The notes beneath the pieces are model-generated. The model had not been told where the DNA came from, searched no databases, and saw only the letters and a list, made by a program, of their open reading frames with translations. From the NCBI GenBank assembly GCA_020796225.1, contig CM036756.1, forward strand, positions 69,981,043-70,045,042: DNA of 64,000 bases, in the 5' to 3' direction. The translations under genes were made by a program, and so were the position numbers. Numbering within the stretch: position 1 is the stretch's first letter; every line of letters starts with the position of its first letter. Source of the DNA: Arion vulgaris (Eukaryota; Mollusca; Gastropoda; Stylommatophora; Arionidae). Positions 45,214-54,675 of this stretch are shown here, piece after piece.

Positions 45214-48200
45214 GCAAGTATTTGTTATACATGTTTGCTAATAAATATAACAGTTGCATGTGTGGTACGAATGTAAACTATTACATCATCAAGATTCGTA
45301 TCTTTTATAAAATAGATGAGACTGCAGTAAAACTATTTGATTGGTAAAATACGTAATCACAAAGTACTGTAGTTTTACAAATTACAAAAACAATGACAAA
45401 ATACAGCAACGTTTCGACCAACAAGGCCTTTATCAAGCAAACGAACAACAGGAGTGACAAATTTAAAAAACAAATGGACGACCAAATACAAACGTTTCTA
45501 ATGAAAATCTGGGAATAAAAACGAATAACGAAATAAATGTAACACAAAAGAGCTGCGAGAATGGCAAAGAGTCACGACAAGCCCGGGGATGGGAAGAAGT
45601 ATAAAGGAGAAAACTATGTGCATCAGTAGGCTTGTAATAATGGATAATGGATAGGCGTATGGTGATAGTAATGTCAAGAAAGTTGACACAAGTAGTGGAG
45701 ATGTGAGAAGTAAAACGAATAGAAGGGTTGAAAACATTAATGAAATTAATGAAGCGTGACAAATCGGCTTCTCAGGCATATCAGTAATGCCAATACAGTC
45801 ATCAATGTATCTGTGATAGACAGACGGAAGGGGGCCATCATATGTAATCCATACTAGGTGTTCAAGATAACCCATGAATAGACAAGCATAACTAGGTCCC
45901 ATTTTAGTACCCATGGCAACCCCACTGATCTGCTCAAAGAATTGATCATTAAACTGAAAGGAGTTAAGAGTGAGAACTAGTTCCGCAAGACGAAGGAGAG
46001 CAGAAGTTGACACAGGGGAATTAGTTCTCTTATTGAGAAAGAACTGGAGAGGCCGTCAGGATGTTATCCTTTATAGGACGTTGCTTTCTTTGCAGCACAT
46101 CTGAAATTCACTCTGTCTCTTGCCAGTTCACCCACTTCGTCGATGGTCATGTTCATGATTTCTATAATATCTTGTAGCCATCTTCTTCGTGGTCTGCCTC
46201 TGTGTCCTGGGACCCTGCCCTCTAGTATTGTTCTTTCCAAGCTTGATGTGACCAAAGTATGCAATTTTTTCTATATAGTATGTTGTTTATCAGCCAATTC
46301 TCTTTAACATTTAGTTCTTTCAGAACATTAGTGTTCTTTCTTTTTTCTGTCCATGGTATTTGTAAACTATTTACTGTGAATATTTATTGCACATCATGTA
46401 GTAAAAACTATAGGCTTATACACAAGAGGAAAATTAAAACACGAATTAAAATAGGTGTACAGAAATATATACAGTACAACAATATACTAAATCAAAATTT
46501 GGTCAAAGAGTCGATTTTGTCAAATTTTTTACTTCGTAAATCTGCATCTTCCATGTTTTGATATTGTTTCGTTTAATATATACTGAATACATTGTGTATA
46601 TGTAAGAAGTGCACATGTCTATATATTGCAAATCTCTAGTTATGCAAAAAGTATGATTTTCTTCATGTAACGTCCTCAGTTTTATTGTCCATATCTTCTG
46701 TAATCACTAGAAAGTACATCAAATTATCACAATGTTCTGCCGTTCAATCTTTATTTACTTTTTCTCATTATCCCGCAGGTTTACTTGGAACTAACACAAC
46801 GATTCGTGTGCATCGCGCGTGGGCTGAACCTCCCATAGTGTGGAGCATAGTTGGTGCCAGCTCTGGGTCACGTCGCTCAGCGGTTATCAGGCAGCTTCTG
46901 GCTCCCATACTAGGCATTCAGGCGCAAAGAAACAAAGACGCTCCCATGTCAAGGGTTGAAGAATCTATGTCGACGTCGTCACATGTCAACGGTTATGAAA
47001 ATACAGACTCTGATGATGAAAACGAGCATACAACAATCAAACGAGGATCGACACAAATAGGAAACCATAATAGAGCTTTGTATTCTGGTATGCATTTTTA
47101 CACATTTTGTTATCAAATGCGAGGGAGTCTGAAGTAGAAATGGGTATCGATATGAAAAAAATGATAACTATTTAACTCTTTTCATACAACTGGCCACTAT
47201 AGTGGCGTACAAACCAGTGCTGTTCCCACCACCAGCCACTGTATTAGTTTTTAATATTGCTCATTTGTTCCCTTTTTGTAACTAAACGTTCAAGTTTTTA
47301 TCCTAGCTATAAATAGCAAAAGAAATATATTTAACTAAATAGTATATTGAATCCTCCTCCTAGGAAATACTTCTGCCTGAGTTCCTCCAGAAACATGATT
47401 ACATAATCTTTTGGCAAGAAGAAAACAAGGAAGATGTCAGAGAGCAAGTTTTTAGATTCTCTGTCATGAACTCGCTGCTATGTATGATGGAATCATGACA
47501 GAGAGCAATGACACAGTAAGAGGACAGTCACTCCATCTGTGGCTAAGTGGTTAAGCCCTTTGCCTTGTGAGTCGAAGGTCGTGGGTTCGAGTCCGGACCA
47601 CGCCATTCTGTTCACGAGTGCAGTTTTTTCCTGAGACCCCTAGGATTATTGCTGGAGCTACGGAGTTCATGTTTGTGCAATACTCTCGGCAAGTGGTGTG
47701 CCATTTCTGCGGAGAGGGAACGAGCCGTATGGGGTAAAACCCGGTGCAATGAAGTCAATCCTTCGGCTTTTAAACCCTTTAAACATCCACTGTTCCTGTC
47801 AAACCTAGAACCATTTATACACCAATACTGAATGCCACCAAGGATGCAATGCATAAGTACTATGACCATGTTGATTTAGTTATTGTTGAGATCCTCATAA
47901 TAGAGTACCTGATATTACTTGGTGACAAGAAAACCCTGTGGTCATGGAGGCAGAAATTCAGGCATTGATTTCAAAGAACTCATCTGAGAGTGATAGGAAC
48001 ATTTACACAAATGGGCCAGTGGTTCAACATATTCAGAGCTCATTGTTTTTCATTGCTCAAGTTAGAGGGGATGTTGTAAAAGAAGATGGTGGTTTTGTTG
48101 TGACTACATGTAGTCTGACTATGGAGATCATGGCAGTATCTAAAACCACTGGTCTGGCTGGAATCAAAGACTTTTATCCATGCATGTTTTAGCCGTGACT

Positions 48201-51200
48201 CAATGAGTAGGCTCAGAAAGATTGAAATAGGCTGGACTCAAAGACAGTGGTTGAAGTCTCTGATGAGGTCCGGATAAAAATCAGTTTTGGTTTTAGGTAA
48301 CCCATAATTGTGCACACTGAAATGGCTCCTACCTATTTTTTTTAAAAATGTTACAGTTTGGTTTACCAATTATCGTTATATTTTAAAATGTCAACAAGAA
48401 CATAAAATGTTTGATCAAATTCAATGGTTTATGTTCCTATGATTCTCAATTATGTATAATGTCAAAGTTATGCTACTAAACATGTGGATACTTTCTTCTG
48501 TATGCACTCAGGCAGTTTGGTTTACTAATTATCGTTATATTTTAAAATGTCAACATGAACATAAAATGTTTAGTCATCTTTGATGGTTTATGTTCCTATG
48601 ATTCTCCATTGTGTATAATGTCAAAGTTATGCTACTAAACATGGGGATACTTTCTTCTGTAGGCACTCGGATAACACAGGCTGCACTAACAGAAGTCTTA
48701 CACAGAAATAATGGTCATGCTTTCAGCTTAACAGAGAATGTGCACACTCTTCATGAAGTGTTAGGGCTCGTACAACCTGTCATCTCACAAAGACTGGTCT
48801 CTGTTTTGGAGGACCTATATGAGGGATTACCTCTTGTTGCTGTAGAAGATGGGAGAGTTACCACTATTCTTGGTTCCAACTTTAACCATGGAGGTTTGTG
48901 TATTTTACAATCTAGTTTATTGTTATCTGTTATCATGCTAGATCAGCATTTACCAACTGGGGTCAGAAGACCCTGGGGTCCGCAAGCACTCACATGGGGT
49001 CCTCAAGCGCTTGAAGAAATATTATGATCTTTGACATTTCAAAAGAAAAATACATTTTTAAAATATGTATAAAAACTAGTTCCGCTACGAAATCAAAGGA
49101 CACGGACCAGACCGGAGTCTAAATGTATGACAGGACAAAATGAAAGATCATTTAAAGTTTCCCACAGTCTGAGAAATTTGAACCAGCCTGATTGCTGGTG
49201 TGGTGTAATGATAATTCCATCGCTGGAAGATTTTCATATATAGAACCTTTTGGGAGTTTGCAGAAGTAAAATGTATTTAAAAGGGGATCTGCGGTAATGC
49301 AAAGTTTGGGAACCACTGTGCTAGATCACTGACCTGAATGAAGAAGATGAAGTCCCACTTAAGGAAACCAGCATTGGGGAAATGCAAAATAGTGTTTAAA
49401 AAAATAACGTCAAAACATGAACATACTCTTTGGTTTAGATCCTACACATGCTGCATAGAGAATGGCTGAAAAATGATCAATAGAAAGTGTTGGACATTCA
49501 GTGTCAGAAACAATGAAACATGTAAGGGGCTGTCAGGTCAGGCAAATCCAAGTATTTCATTAGTCCAAAGTTTTTGGGATGTGCTTATCCTAAATGCATA
49601 GGTTAAGTTAATTGCATATACTTTACATGACTTTGCGAATCAACCCCAGCTTTGTAACGCTGTTTGTGATTTTTCTAGGCATTATTACGTTCAGTAGTTT
49701 GCCATTGCTTTCTGAACGGGTGGTGCCATCGTCCTTTTTGTTAAAATCCACGTGAAACAATTTGCAACCAAATTGTCCGCAGCGTGATTCGAAATCAGAA
49801 CGTCGAGGTTAATAGACAGAATCACTAACCCCTAGGCCACAAATGCATAGGTGCACTGCGTATTAACACTCTCAGTGTAAACCATATATATCACAATGAG
49901 TGGTCCACCTGGTTGATAAGAACAAACCACACAGATCACAATGAGTGGTGCACTTGGTTGATTGGACCACACAGATCACAATGAGTGGTCCACTTGGTTG
50001 ATAAGAACAAACCACACAGATAACAATGAGTGGTCCACTTGGTTGATAAGAACAATCCTCACAGATCACAATGAGTGGTCCACTTGGTTGATAAGAAAGA
50101 CCGCAGAAAAGAAAATCTCAAGAGTAAAATTAATTTGGTTTGTAAAAAGAACTGATAATTGTTCAGAAATATATGCTCTATTATTTTCTTAAGTCAAAAT
50201 ATGTCAGATAATTTGTGTGTTAAATTGACCGGACAACTCTAAGTTTCTTATTTCTGACAAATTGATAGTACAGTTTACTTGTCAGTTATTCTTTCATACT
50301 ACTGTTTTTCATTCCTTATATTATAATTTTCTTTGAGAAACACCTACTAACACTTTTAGACTTAGCAATAAAGGTCGCTTTGCACAGGTCTTTTTTTTAA
50401 ATATACAAATGAAAATCATAGTACTAAGATCATGCATGCTCCCAGTAGCAGCATACTGCTGCAAGACTTGAATATTTAGCTAATCATTTGAAAAACACAC
50501 AAGCACTTTTGAATACACATGTTATAGAATTCTCACAATTCCATGGACAGAGAACAAAAAGATCTATCTAACAAGATCTTAGAATAGAAGAAAGTTGATT
50601 GATGAGAAAATAAGACTGAGAAAAGGGAAATATTTTGGACACATTACAAGATGTCTTGATTTGAAAAAGACACCAATGAGCAGAGACATTCTAAGATAGT
50701 AGAGAAAAGGAAGACCAAGACAGGGATAGATACAGGATGTGATATCTCCACTCTCTCCCCAGTTTCTTCTTGCAGAGTCCTTCTTTCTCAGTGAGAAGCT
50801 ATGAATTCTCTTGGCTGTGGTTTCTTTAGCTATCTAGTGTTTTTTACGGGGTTTGGGTAGTTAGCCCCACTCCAACCTCCTTAATTACCTCATGCATGAC
50901 GACATGCGGGGTAGGTAACAGTGGTTCAATTCTTTACACCCTAATTTGGACCCGGTAGCCACTCGGGCGAATGTGTTTATTGGTAATCTTTTTTTTTTTC
51001 CATAATGCTACAATAATATGCTCCTTAGTATTCTTTTTTCTATATTACTACATTAATATTTCCTGGGTATTCTTTTTTTCATATTACTACAATTATATTT
51101 TCCCTAGTATTCTATTTTCTATATTACTACAATTATATTTTCCTAGTATTCTTTTCTATATTACTACATTCATATTTCCTGGGTATTCTTTTTTTCATAT

Positions 51201-52763
51201 TACTACATTAATATATTCCTGCGTATTCTATTTTCTATATTACTACAATTATATTTTCCCTAGTATTCTGTTTTCCAGAATATTACAATAATATGTCATC
51301 TTCTTTGATTATTTGATCTATTATAACAAATGCAGAAGATTACTAAAAACTGTTAACAACATGTTTGTTTTGTTTTGCAAGGGTTTGCTAGTCCAGAGTA
51401 TGTGGTTACTATGATGGTAAAGTCACCACCTTGGTTGTCAGCCAGACTCCTGTTATCATGCCCTCAAGCTGATGACATGAAAGGTGTATTTGGAGAACCA
51501 AGCACAGATGCAGAGCTTCCCGAGCTTGAAAACATCTACTCTGTTCTTTTGGATATGCACCAGGAGAAGCATAAGTATGTCTTTGACTCTGATGCAGTTC
51601 AGGAACTCAGTAAATTTTTTGATGAAGAATGGTCAACGGTTTTAAACCAGCTGGATCAGAATGAGCATGAAGGAATCATTGGCAAATCTATGGGTCAAAT
51701 TGTCAGACTTTGTGGTATACTAAAAGCGTTAGATAACAGTATTATTGCTACGACAAGATCACACTTTGAAGATTGGGACTGGAACATTAGTGTTGATACT
51801 GTAAAATGTGCTATTAATTTGGGCAAGTACTTTCTTGAGCAAAAACTAGCAATGACTTTTATGGTGGGAACAGGTTTTTTTAGTCATGCTTCAGACTCTT
51901 TTGTAGACAATAATGTCACCGAATGCAACAACCAGGCTACAACTTTACCACAAACAGCTGTTCATGATAGTCCAGACGCTGCTTATCAGACAAGTCCATT
52001 TTCTAATTCAAAATCCTCTTCATCTCATGCACCATCACCAATGGCTCAAGCAAGTACCCCCAGACCAATGAATCAGGACTCCAACCTCTCAACATCACAA
52101 CAGTCACCAAATTCTTCATTTGGTTTACCCAGGCAACCTGGAGAAGTCGATTTCAGTACCCTACCTCACACTATGACCACTGTAGAAGAAGATGTTAGTG
52201 AAATGATGCAAGCAGTTGACTTTGTACACTTCTCAAAGACACAATTTGTTGCTGTGCATGGAAGGAGAATTAAACGACTTTTGGAATGCTATGATGATGG
52301 GCATGGTGTCTCAGCTACAACTGCTGCTCAGAAGTCAATTACCCCTCCTGTTCGAATTGAGGGTACAAATAATCGACATCCTGCTTGGGCCAGCGCTCTT
52401 TTTTTCCAGAAAGTTGCTGAATTAGAGCTAGGATCTGCACAGCAAGGCAGACATCCAACCAACCGGAAGGTTTGCTGGCGTTTCAGGAGAAAACCTGTAA
52501 ATGAGCTATCAGAAAAAGATTTCCAATTACTGCAGTACTTACGTGTAGAGATGGATAAATATTCACAATTTGGCTCTGCTCCCTTTAACCCCAGTATGAT
52601 AGTTAACTCTGGACTGATAGGTCTGCCATCAAGCAGTCCTGGACCACACCATCATATGAATTCAGGAGCCAGTCCTCGCATTTCAGGTCTGGATGATGAT
52701 TCCACCAGCCCGAGCAGTTCACAACATTCAGGGATGCCCAACATTAAGACTGAGGTTTTTTAA
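44874..52763 (+). CDS. DUF3987-like P-loop-related protein, four exons
   Basis: Exons 44874-45213, 46779-47087, 48663-48893 and 51382-52763 join to 2262 nt (753 residues plus stop) with every split codon closing. The product resembles the DUF3987 family (primase-polymerase/helicase-associated ATPase-like proteins; function in animals unknown to me). Residues 75-147 (FPDPKSACGERVGEWIEDLA, VPLLPCVG/SLLG, HRAWAEPPIVWSIVG) match its start. The P-loop position reads GASSGSRRSA, without the Walker A Gly-Lys-Ser. Exon 3 carries NNGHAFSLTEN and LEDLYEGLP; exon 4 begins FASPEYVVTMM then PPWLSARLLLSCP, the conserved 'EYV..L...P.WL.ARFLL.CP' part. Residues about 478-556 and 707-753 are Ser/Pro-rich and probably disordered; the end is IKTEVF, a sumoylation-type motif. 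The first exon may start upstream: TTTACTTTCTGTCTAG ends at 44867. Confidence 0.82.
45411..45437 (-). ncRNA. Hammerhead-ribozyme-like core relic at the Penelope-like element 3' end
   Basis: The minus strand reads CTTGATAAAGGCCTTGTTGG then TCGAAAC. The AGGCC/GGTC helix II and the GAAAC box are present; CUGAUGA has become UUGAUAA. Its place next to the element's RT supports the assignment. Confidence 0.55.
45460..46060 (-). pseudogene. Penelope-like element reverse transcriptase relic
   Basis: Minus-strand frame 1: LRLAELVLTLNSFQFNDQFF, EQISGVAMGTKMGPSYACLF, MGYLE, then HRYIDDC, the catalytic loop (YIDD in place of YVDD). After a one-base frameshift: LSRFINFINVFNPSIRFTSH, FLDITITI, LSIIHYYKPTDAHSFLLYTS, SHPRACRDSLPFSQ, the thumb region typical of Penelope-like RTs. 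No GIY-YIG endonuclease is visible after it; only about 50 bp separate the end of RT from a hammerhead-like motif. It lies in intron 1 of the DUF3987-like gene, antisense. Confidence 0.85.
46064..46250 (-). pseudogene. LINE C-terminal relic
   Basis: The minus strand reads EGRVPGHRGRPRRRWLQDII, EIMNMTIDEVGELARDRVNF, RCAAKKATSYKG-stop, a standard LINE ORF2 ending. Lies in intron 1 of the DUF3987-like gene. Confidence 0.78.
46779..47087 (+). CDS. DUF3987-like gene, exon 2
   Basis: Acceptor TTATCCCGCAG ends at 46778; donor GTATGC starts at 47088. Encodes the region with the changed P-loop (GASSGSRRSA) and an acidic stretch SDDENEHTT. Confidence 0.85.
47533..47790 (+). mobile_element. tRNA-headed SINE, family C, copy 1
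   Basis: tRNA-like head: box A TGGCTAAGTGGTTAAGCC and box B GGTTCGAGTCC. The body words GACCCCTAGGATTATTGCTG, ACGGAGTTCATG and CCCGGTGCAATGAAGTCAA are shared with the copy at 62657-62885. In intron 2 of the DUF3987-like gene. Duplication not identified. Confidence 0.78.
47938..48290 (+). pseudogene. LINE RNase H relic
   Basis: Reads RNIYTNGPVVQHIQSSLFFI, AQVRGDVVKEDGG, TTCSLTMEIMAVSKTTG, then in another frame DSMSRLRKIEIGWTQRQWLK. Matches the LINE RNase H series YTDGS, SSLTMEIMAV, SDSMSxLRKIExGWLRREW, with D and S residues of the first motif lost (TNGP). In intron 2. Confidence 0.78.
48354..48671 (+). repeat. 159-bp tandem duplication across a 3' splice site
   Basis: Two direct copies start CAGTTTGGTTTACYAATTAT at 48354 and 48513. 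The second ends with the acceptor and first bases of exon 3 (TTCTTCTGTAGGCACTCGG). The first copy has TTCTTCTGTATGCACTCAGG, so its AG is lost. Confidence 0.85.
48663..48893 (+). CDS. DUF3987-like gene, exon 3
   Basis: Acceptor CTTTCTTCTGTAG ends at 48662; donor GTTTGT starts at 48894. Encodes TRITQAALTEVLHRNNGHAF and the LEDLYEGLPLVAVEDGRVTT segment. Confidence 0.85.
48944..49318. mobile_element. hAT-type non-autonomous element (375 bp)
   Basis: Ends CAGCATTTACCAACTGGGG and (inverted) CAGTGGTTCCCAAACTTTG, imperfect terminal repeats of hAT type. Perfect 8-bp duplication TGCTAGAT at 48936-48943 and 49319-49326. In intron 3, 50 bp after the donor site of exon 3; no coding capacity. Confidence 0.88.
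49327..49689. other. Intron 3 sequence, no feature recognised
   Basis: No convincing ORF, RNA or repeat. Confidence 0.35.
49690..49850 (-). mobile_element. tRNA-headed SINE-like fragment, family E
   Basis: On the minus strand it starts GTGGCCTAGGGGTTAGTGAT (box A type) with box B GATTTCGAATCAC, then a non-tRNA body ending near AACAAAAAGGACGATGGCAC. Only one copy in the window and no clear duplication. Confidence 0.6.
49880..50095. repeat. 45-bp minisatellite, five units
   Basis: Units contain CACAATGAGTGGTCCACTTG and GTTGATAAGAACAAACCACA; one unit is 39 bp (GATTGGACCACACAG). In intron 3. Confidence 0.9.
50565..50745 (+). pseudogene. LINE RT C-terminal relic
   Basis: Reads RLRKGKYFGHITRCLDLKK, then RKGRPRQG-IQDVIS, the RxxKWFGHxxR...RGRPRxxWIQDV pattern. 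Truncated shortly after. In intron 3. Confidence 0.65.
50850..50969 (-). mobile_element. SINE family A, partial copy
   Basis: Retains only the head side of the family: minus-strand start CGCCCGAGTGGCTACCGGGT, then GTAAAGAATTGAACCACTGT and ATGTCGTCATGCATGAGG. The tail part is missing. Confidence 0.75.
50995..51295. repeat. Minisatellite, about 38-40 bp, seven units
   Basis: Units of the type TATTACTACATTAATATTTC plus CTGGGTATTCTTTTTTTC. Pyrimidine-rich, ending about 85 bp before exon 4. Confidence 0.85.
51382..52763 (+). CDS. DUF3987-like gene, exon 4 (last)
   Basis: Acceptor TTTGTTTTGCAAG ends at 51381. Encodes 460 codons: the conserved C-terminal half of the domain, a helical segment (ELPELENIYSVLLDMHQEK, FFDEEWSTVLNQLDQNEHEG), a Ser/Pro-rich linker, and a basic segment (NRKVCWRFRRKPVNELSEKD) before the Ser-rich tail. 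Stop TAA at 52761. Confidence 0.88.
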
Positions 52764-53010
52764 AGTATATTATCTCGGGAAGTGATGAATGTTAAAAAAA
52801 TCAATAGAAATATTAAATTATAAAGTTTGAGATCATGCAACCAGTTTTTAGCATCAATTGTAACATTTGTCATAAATAGCAGATGTGTGTCCTGACATTT
52901 AAAAATCTCTACTTTGCGTAGAATCAAAGTTATTGTAAATTATTCATGGCTGAAGTCATTTAAATATTTTTATCAGAAGATATATGTTTTATGAATACTA
53001 TAACATTTTG

Positions 53011-53190
53011 TTGTATATTTTGTTAATAGTTGCTGTCTGTTATAACAATTTTTGTTGTATATTTTGTTAATAGTTGCTGTCTGTTATAACAATTTTTGTT
53101 GTATATTTTGTTAATAGTTACTCTTTCTGTTAAAACAATTTATGTTGTATATTTTGTTAATAGTTACTCTGTCTGTTCTAACAATTTATG
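53011..53190. repeat. 44-46-bp tandem repeat in the 3' UTR
   Basis: Four units starting TTGTATATTTTGTTAATAGT at 53011, 53055, 53099 and 53145, followed by GTCTGTTATAACAATTT. Downstream of the DUF3987-like stop codon. Confidence 0.85.
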
Positions 53191-53233
53191 TTTTGCTATC
53201 CTGCTAATCATCCATGTCACCCTTTTTATTAAA

Positions 53234-53239
53234 AATAAA
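53234..53239 (+). promoter_or_regulatory. Possible polyadenylation signal
   Basis: AATAAA about 470 bp after the stop codon of the DUF3987-like gene, after the 44-bp repeats. The 3' end itself is not determined. Confidence 0.45.
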
Positions 53240-53501
53240 ACAATTTCTGTTTGAAACAATTAATTTGTAGAATTGTTTTTATTGCTTGATCTCATTTTAT
53301 TATCAACAAAGAGAAGTCTATTTTTGTTATATTAATTTTATTTTTTATAGGGCCCGCCCCGAAAGTGTTACAACGGGTAGACCCAGTAATAGTTAACATG
53401 AAATTTTTTAAACTCCTAGCGTCATCGCTCTTTTGATTGAGACTGCTTGGAGTTTGTTTAAGTGGTTTTATTTTGCCTTTTAGCATTTATTGAAGGTTCA
53501 T

Positions 53502-53560
53502 ATCTTTATGCTGAGATCAAGTGGACACTACATTTTGATCTTAGCCAAAACACTGACAAG
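53502..53560 (-). pseudogene. U2 snRNA-derived fragment
   Basis: The minus strand contains TTTTGGCTAAGATCAA followed by AATGTAGT, against the U2 5' region TTTTGGCTAAGATCAAGTGTAGT (from memory), including part of the branch-point-recognition segment GTAGT. Similarity weakens on both sides, so this is a truncated pseudogene. Confidence 0.55.
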
Positions 53561-53832
53561 ATATTAAGATGTAGAAACACTGTAAAATCTATGGAGACCA
53601 TGACACTGAGGGTTTTACTTAAATTTAAAAAAAATTATATTTAATATTATCAATTATTCTGATTTGAGTTTATTCGCAGCATGACATAAAATATGGTGAC
53701 TTGAGGGTGCAGCCGGAAGTATAAGCCATTGATGACAAATTTAATTTATAAAAGAAAGCAAGAAACAATAATTTCTATTTAGTTTATATTGTATCTTCTT
53801 CATTTACTCTCAGATATCATCTTTATTTTTAT

Positions 53833-53856
53833 CTGACAAAGACTTATAGTCGAAAC
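53833..53856 (+). ncRNA. Hammerhead-ribozyme-like core relic
   Basis: CTGACAAAGACTTATAGTCG then AAAC: helix II GACT/AGTC with a TAT loop and an intact GAAAC box; CUGAUGA has become CUGACAA. Probably the remains of another Penelope-like terminus. Confidence 0.45.
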
Positions 53857-53906
53857 GTTGGATTTCTGTTAGTTTTATGATTTGGTAATTCATTTTGCTT
53901 GCTTAT

Positions 53907-54015
53907 GTGATAAAATACTTATGTGATACCATACATATGTGATACCATACATACGTGATACCATACATATGTGATACCATACATATGTGATACCATACAT
54001 ATATGATACCATACA
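53907..54015. repeat. 16-bp tandem repeat
   Basis: Units of GTGATACCATACATAT, about seven copies with few changes. Confidence 0.9.
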
Positions 54016-54150
54016 TATGTGTCATTGTCCTAAAACACCAATTTATTAAGTATCACCGCAGCCAGCCCTAGGTTTTCTCCAGATCTGATCCACTCTGACC
54101 ACATCAGATGTGTAGGTTTCTGTACAACGCCTTTTTTATCTCCTCTAGAT

Positions 54151-54359
54151 CTGCCCAGCGCGTTCGTAGCACGTTCGTAGCGCGTTGGACTACGGGTGAC
54201 TAGCCCTCTGTGAGTGTGGGTTCAATTCCGCAGGCTGGCAGGGAAGCCACATGTTCCCCAGATTTACAGTGTTTGTGGCACCGAACCGAAGGGTTACGAT
54301 GTCCATGGCTCCGAGCCGAAGAGCTGAAAGCTCAAGTGCTTCTGGATCAGGAAAAAAAA
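54151..54359 (+). mobile_element. tRNA-headed SINE, family B, copy 2
   Basis: Head with GTAGCGCGTTGGACTACGGG (box A) and GTGGGTTCAATTCC (box B), body GCCACATGTTCCCCAGATTT and GCACCGAACCGAAGGGTTAC, A-tail. Perfect 13-bp duplication ATCTCCTCTAGAT at 54138-54150 and 54360-54372. Same family as 8668-8862 in the opposite direction. It sits inside a LINE relic. Confidence 0.92.
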
Positions 54360-54372
54360 ATCTCCTCTAGAT

Positions 54373-54675
54373 ATAAATTTAAGGGCTGTATGAAAACAAG
54401 TCGTTCTAAATCTTAGTTATTTCCCTTTGGAAAACAACAATCTTACAGTGCTTTTTTATTAGTGTTCTTAGGATAGCATTGTCGGTTCCCTTGTGTTCAA
54501 CAAACCCCCTACTCTTCAACAAATGTTGGTCGTAATCTGCTTCTTATTCTTCTCATCATTCTTCTTAGCAGTATCTTTGTTTTATATGGCTCATCAGACT
54601 AATAGCGCGGTGATCTTCCCATTTAACTGCTTTTGGTATCTTTGGCAAGGAAATAAATACAAATTTCAGTAGATT
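54373..54675 (-). pseudogene. LINE reverse transcriptase relic feeding the 33-bp satellite
   Basis: The minus strand reads LLKFVFISLPKIPKAVKWED, HRAISLMSHI, then after stops RGFVEHKGTDNAILRTLIKK. This is the SVFIxLPKKPxAxxCxxHRTISLMSHxxK...FGFxxGKGTRNAIFxLRxLIER block of a non-LTR RT. On its N-terminal side it continues directly into the 33-bp array peptide (ILNN). Confidence 0.82.

Noticed and set aside
47533..47605. tRNA gene
   Set aside because: Box A and B are present, but the acceptor stem does not close and the sequence continues into a conserved SINE body also found at 62657.
40910..53856. Active hammerhead ribozymes
   Set aside because: All four candidates have at least one change in CUGAUGA or GAAA that should abolish cleavage, so they are listed as relics only.
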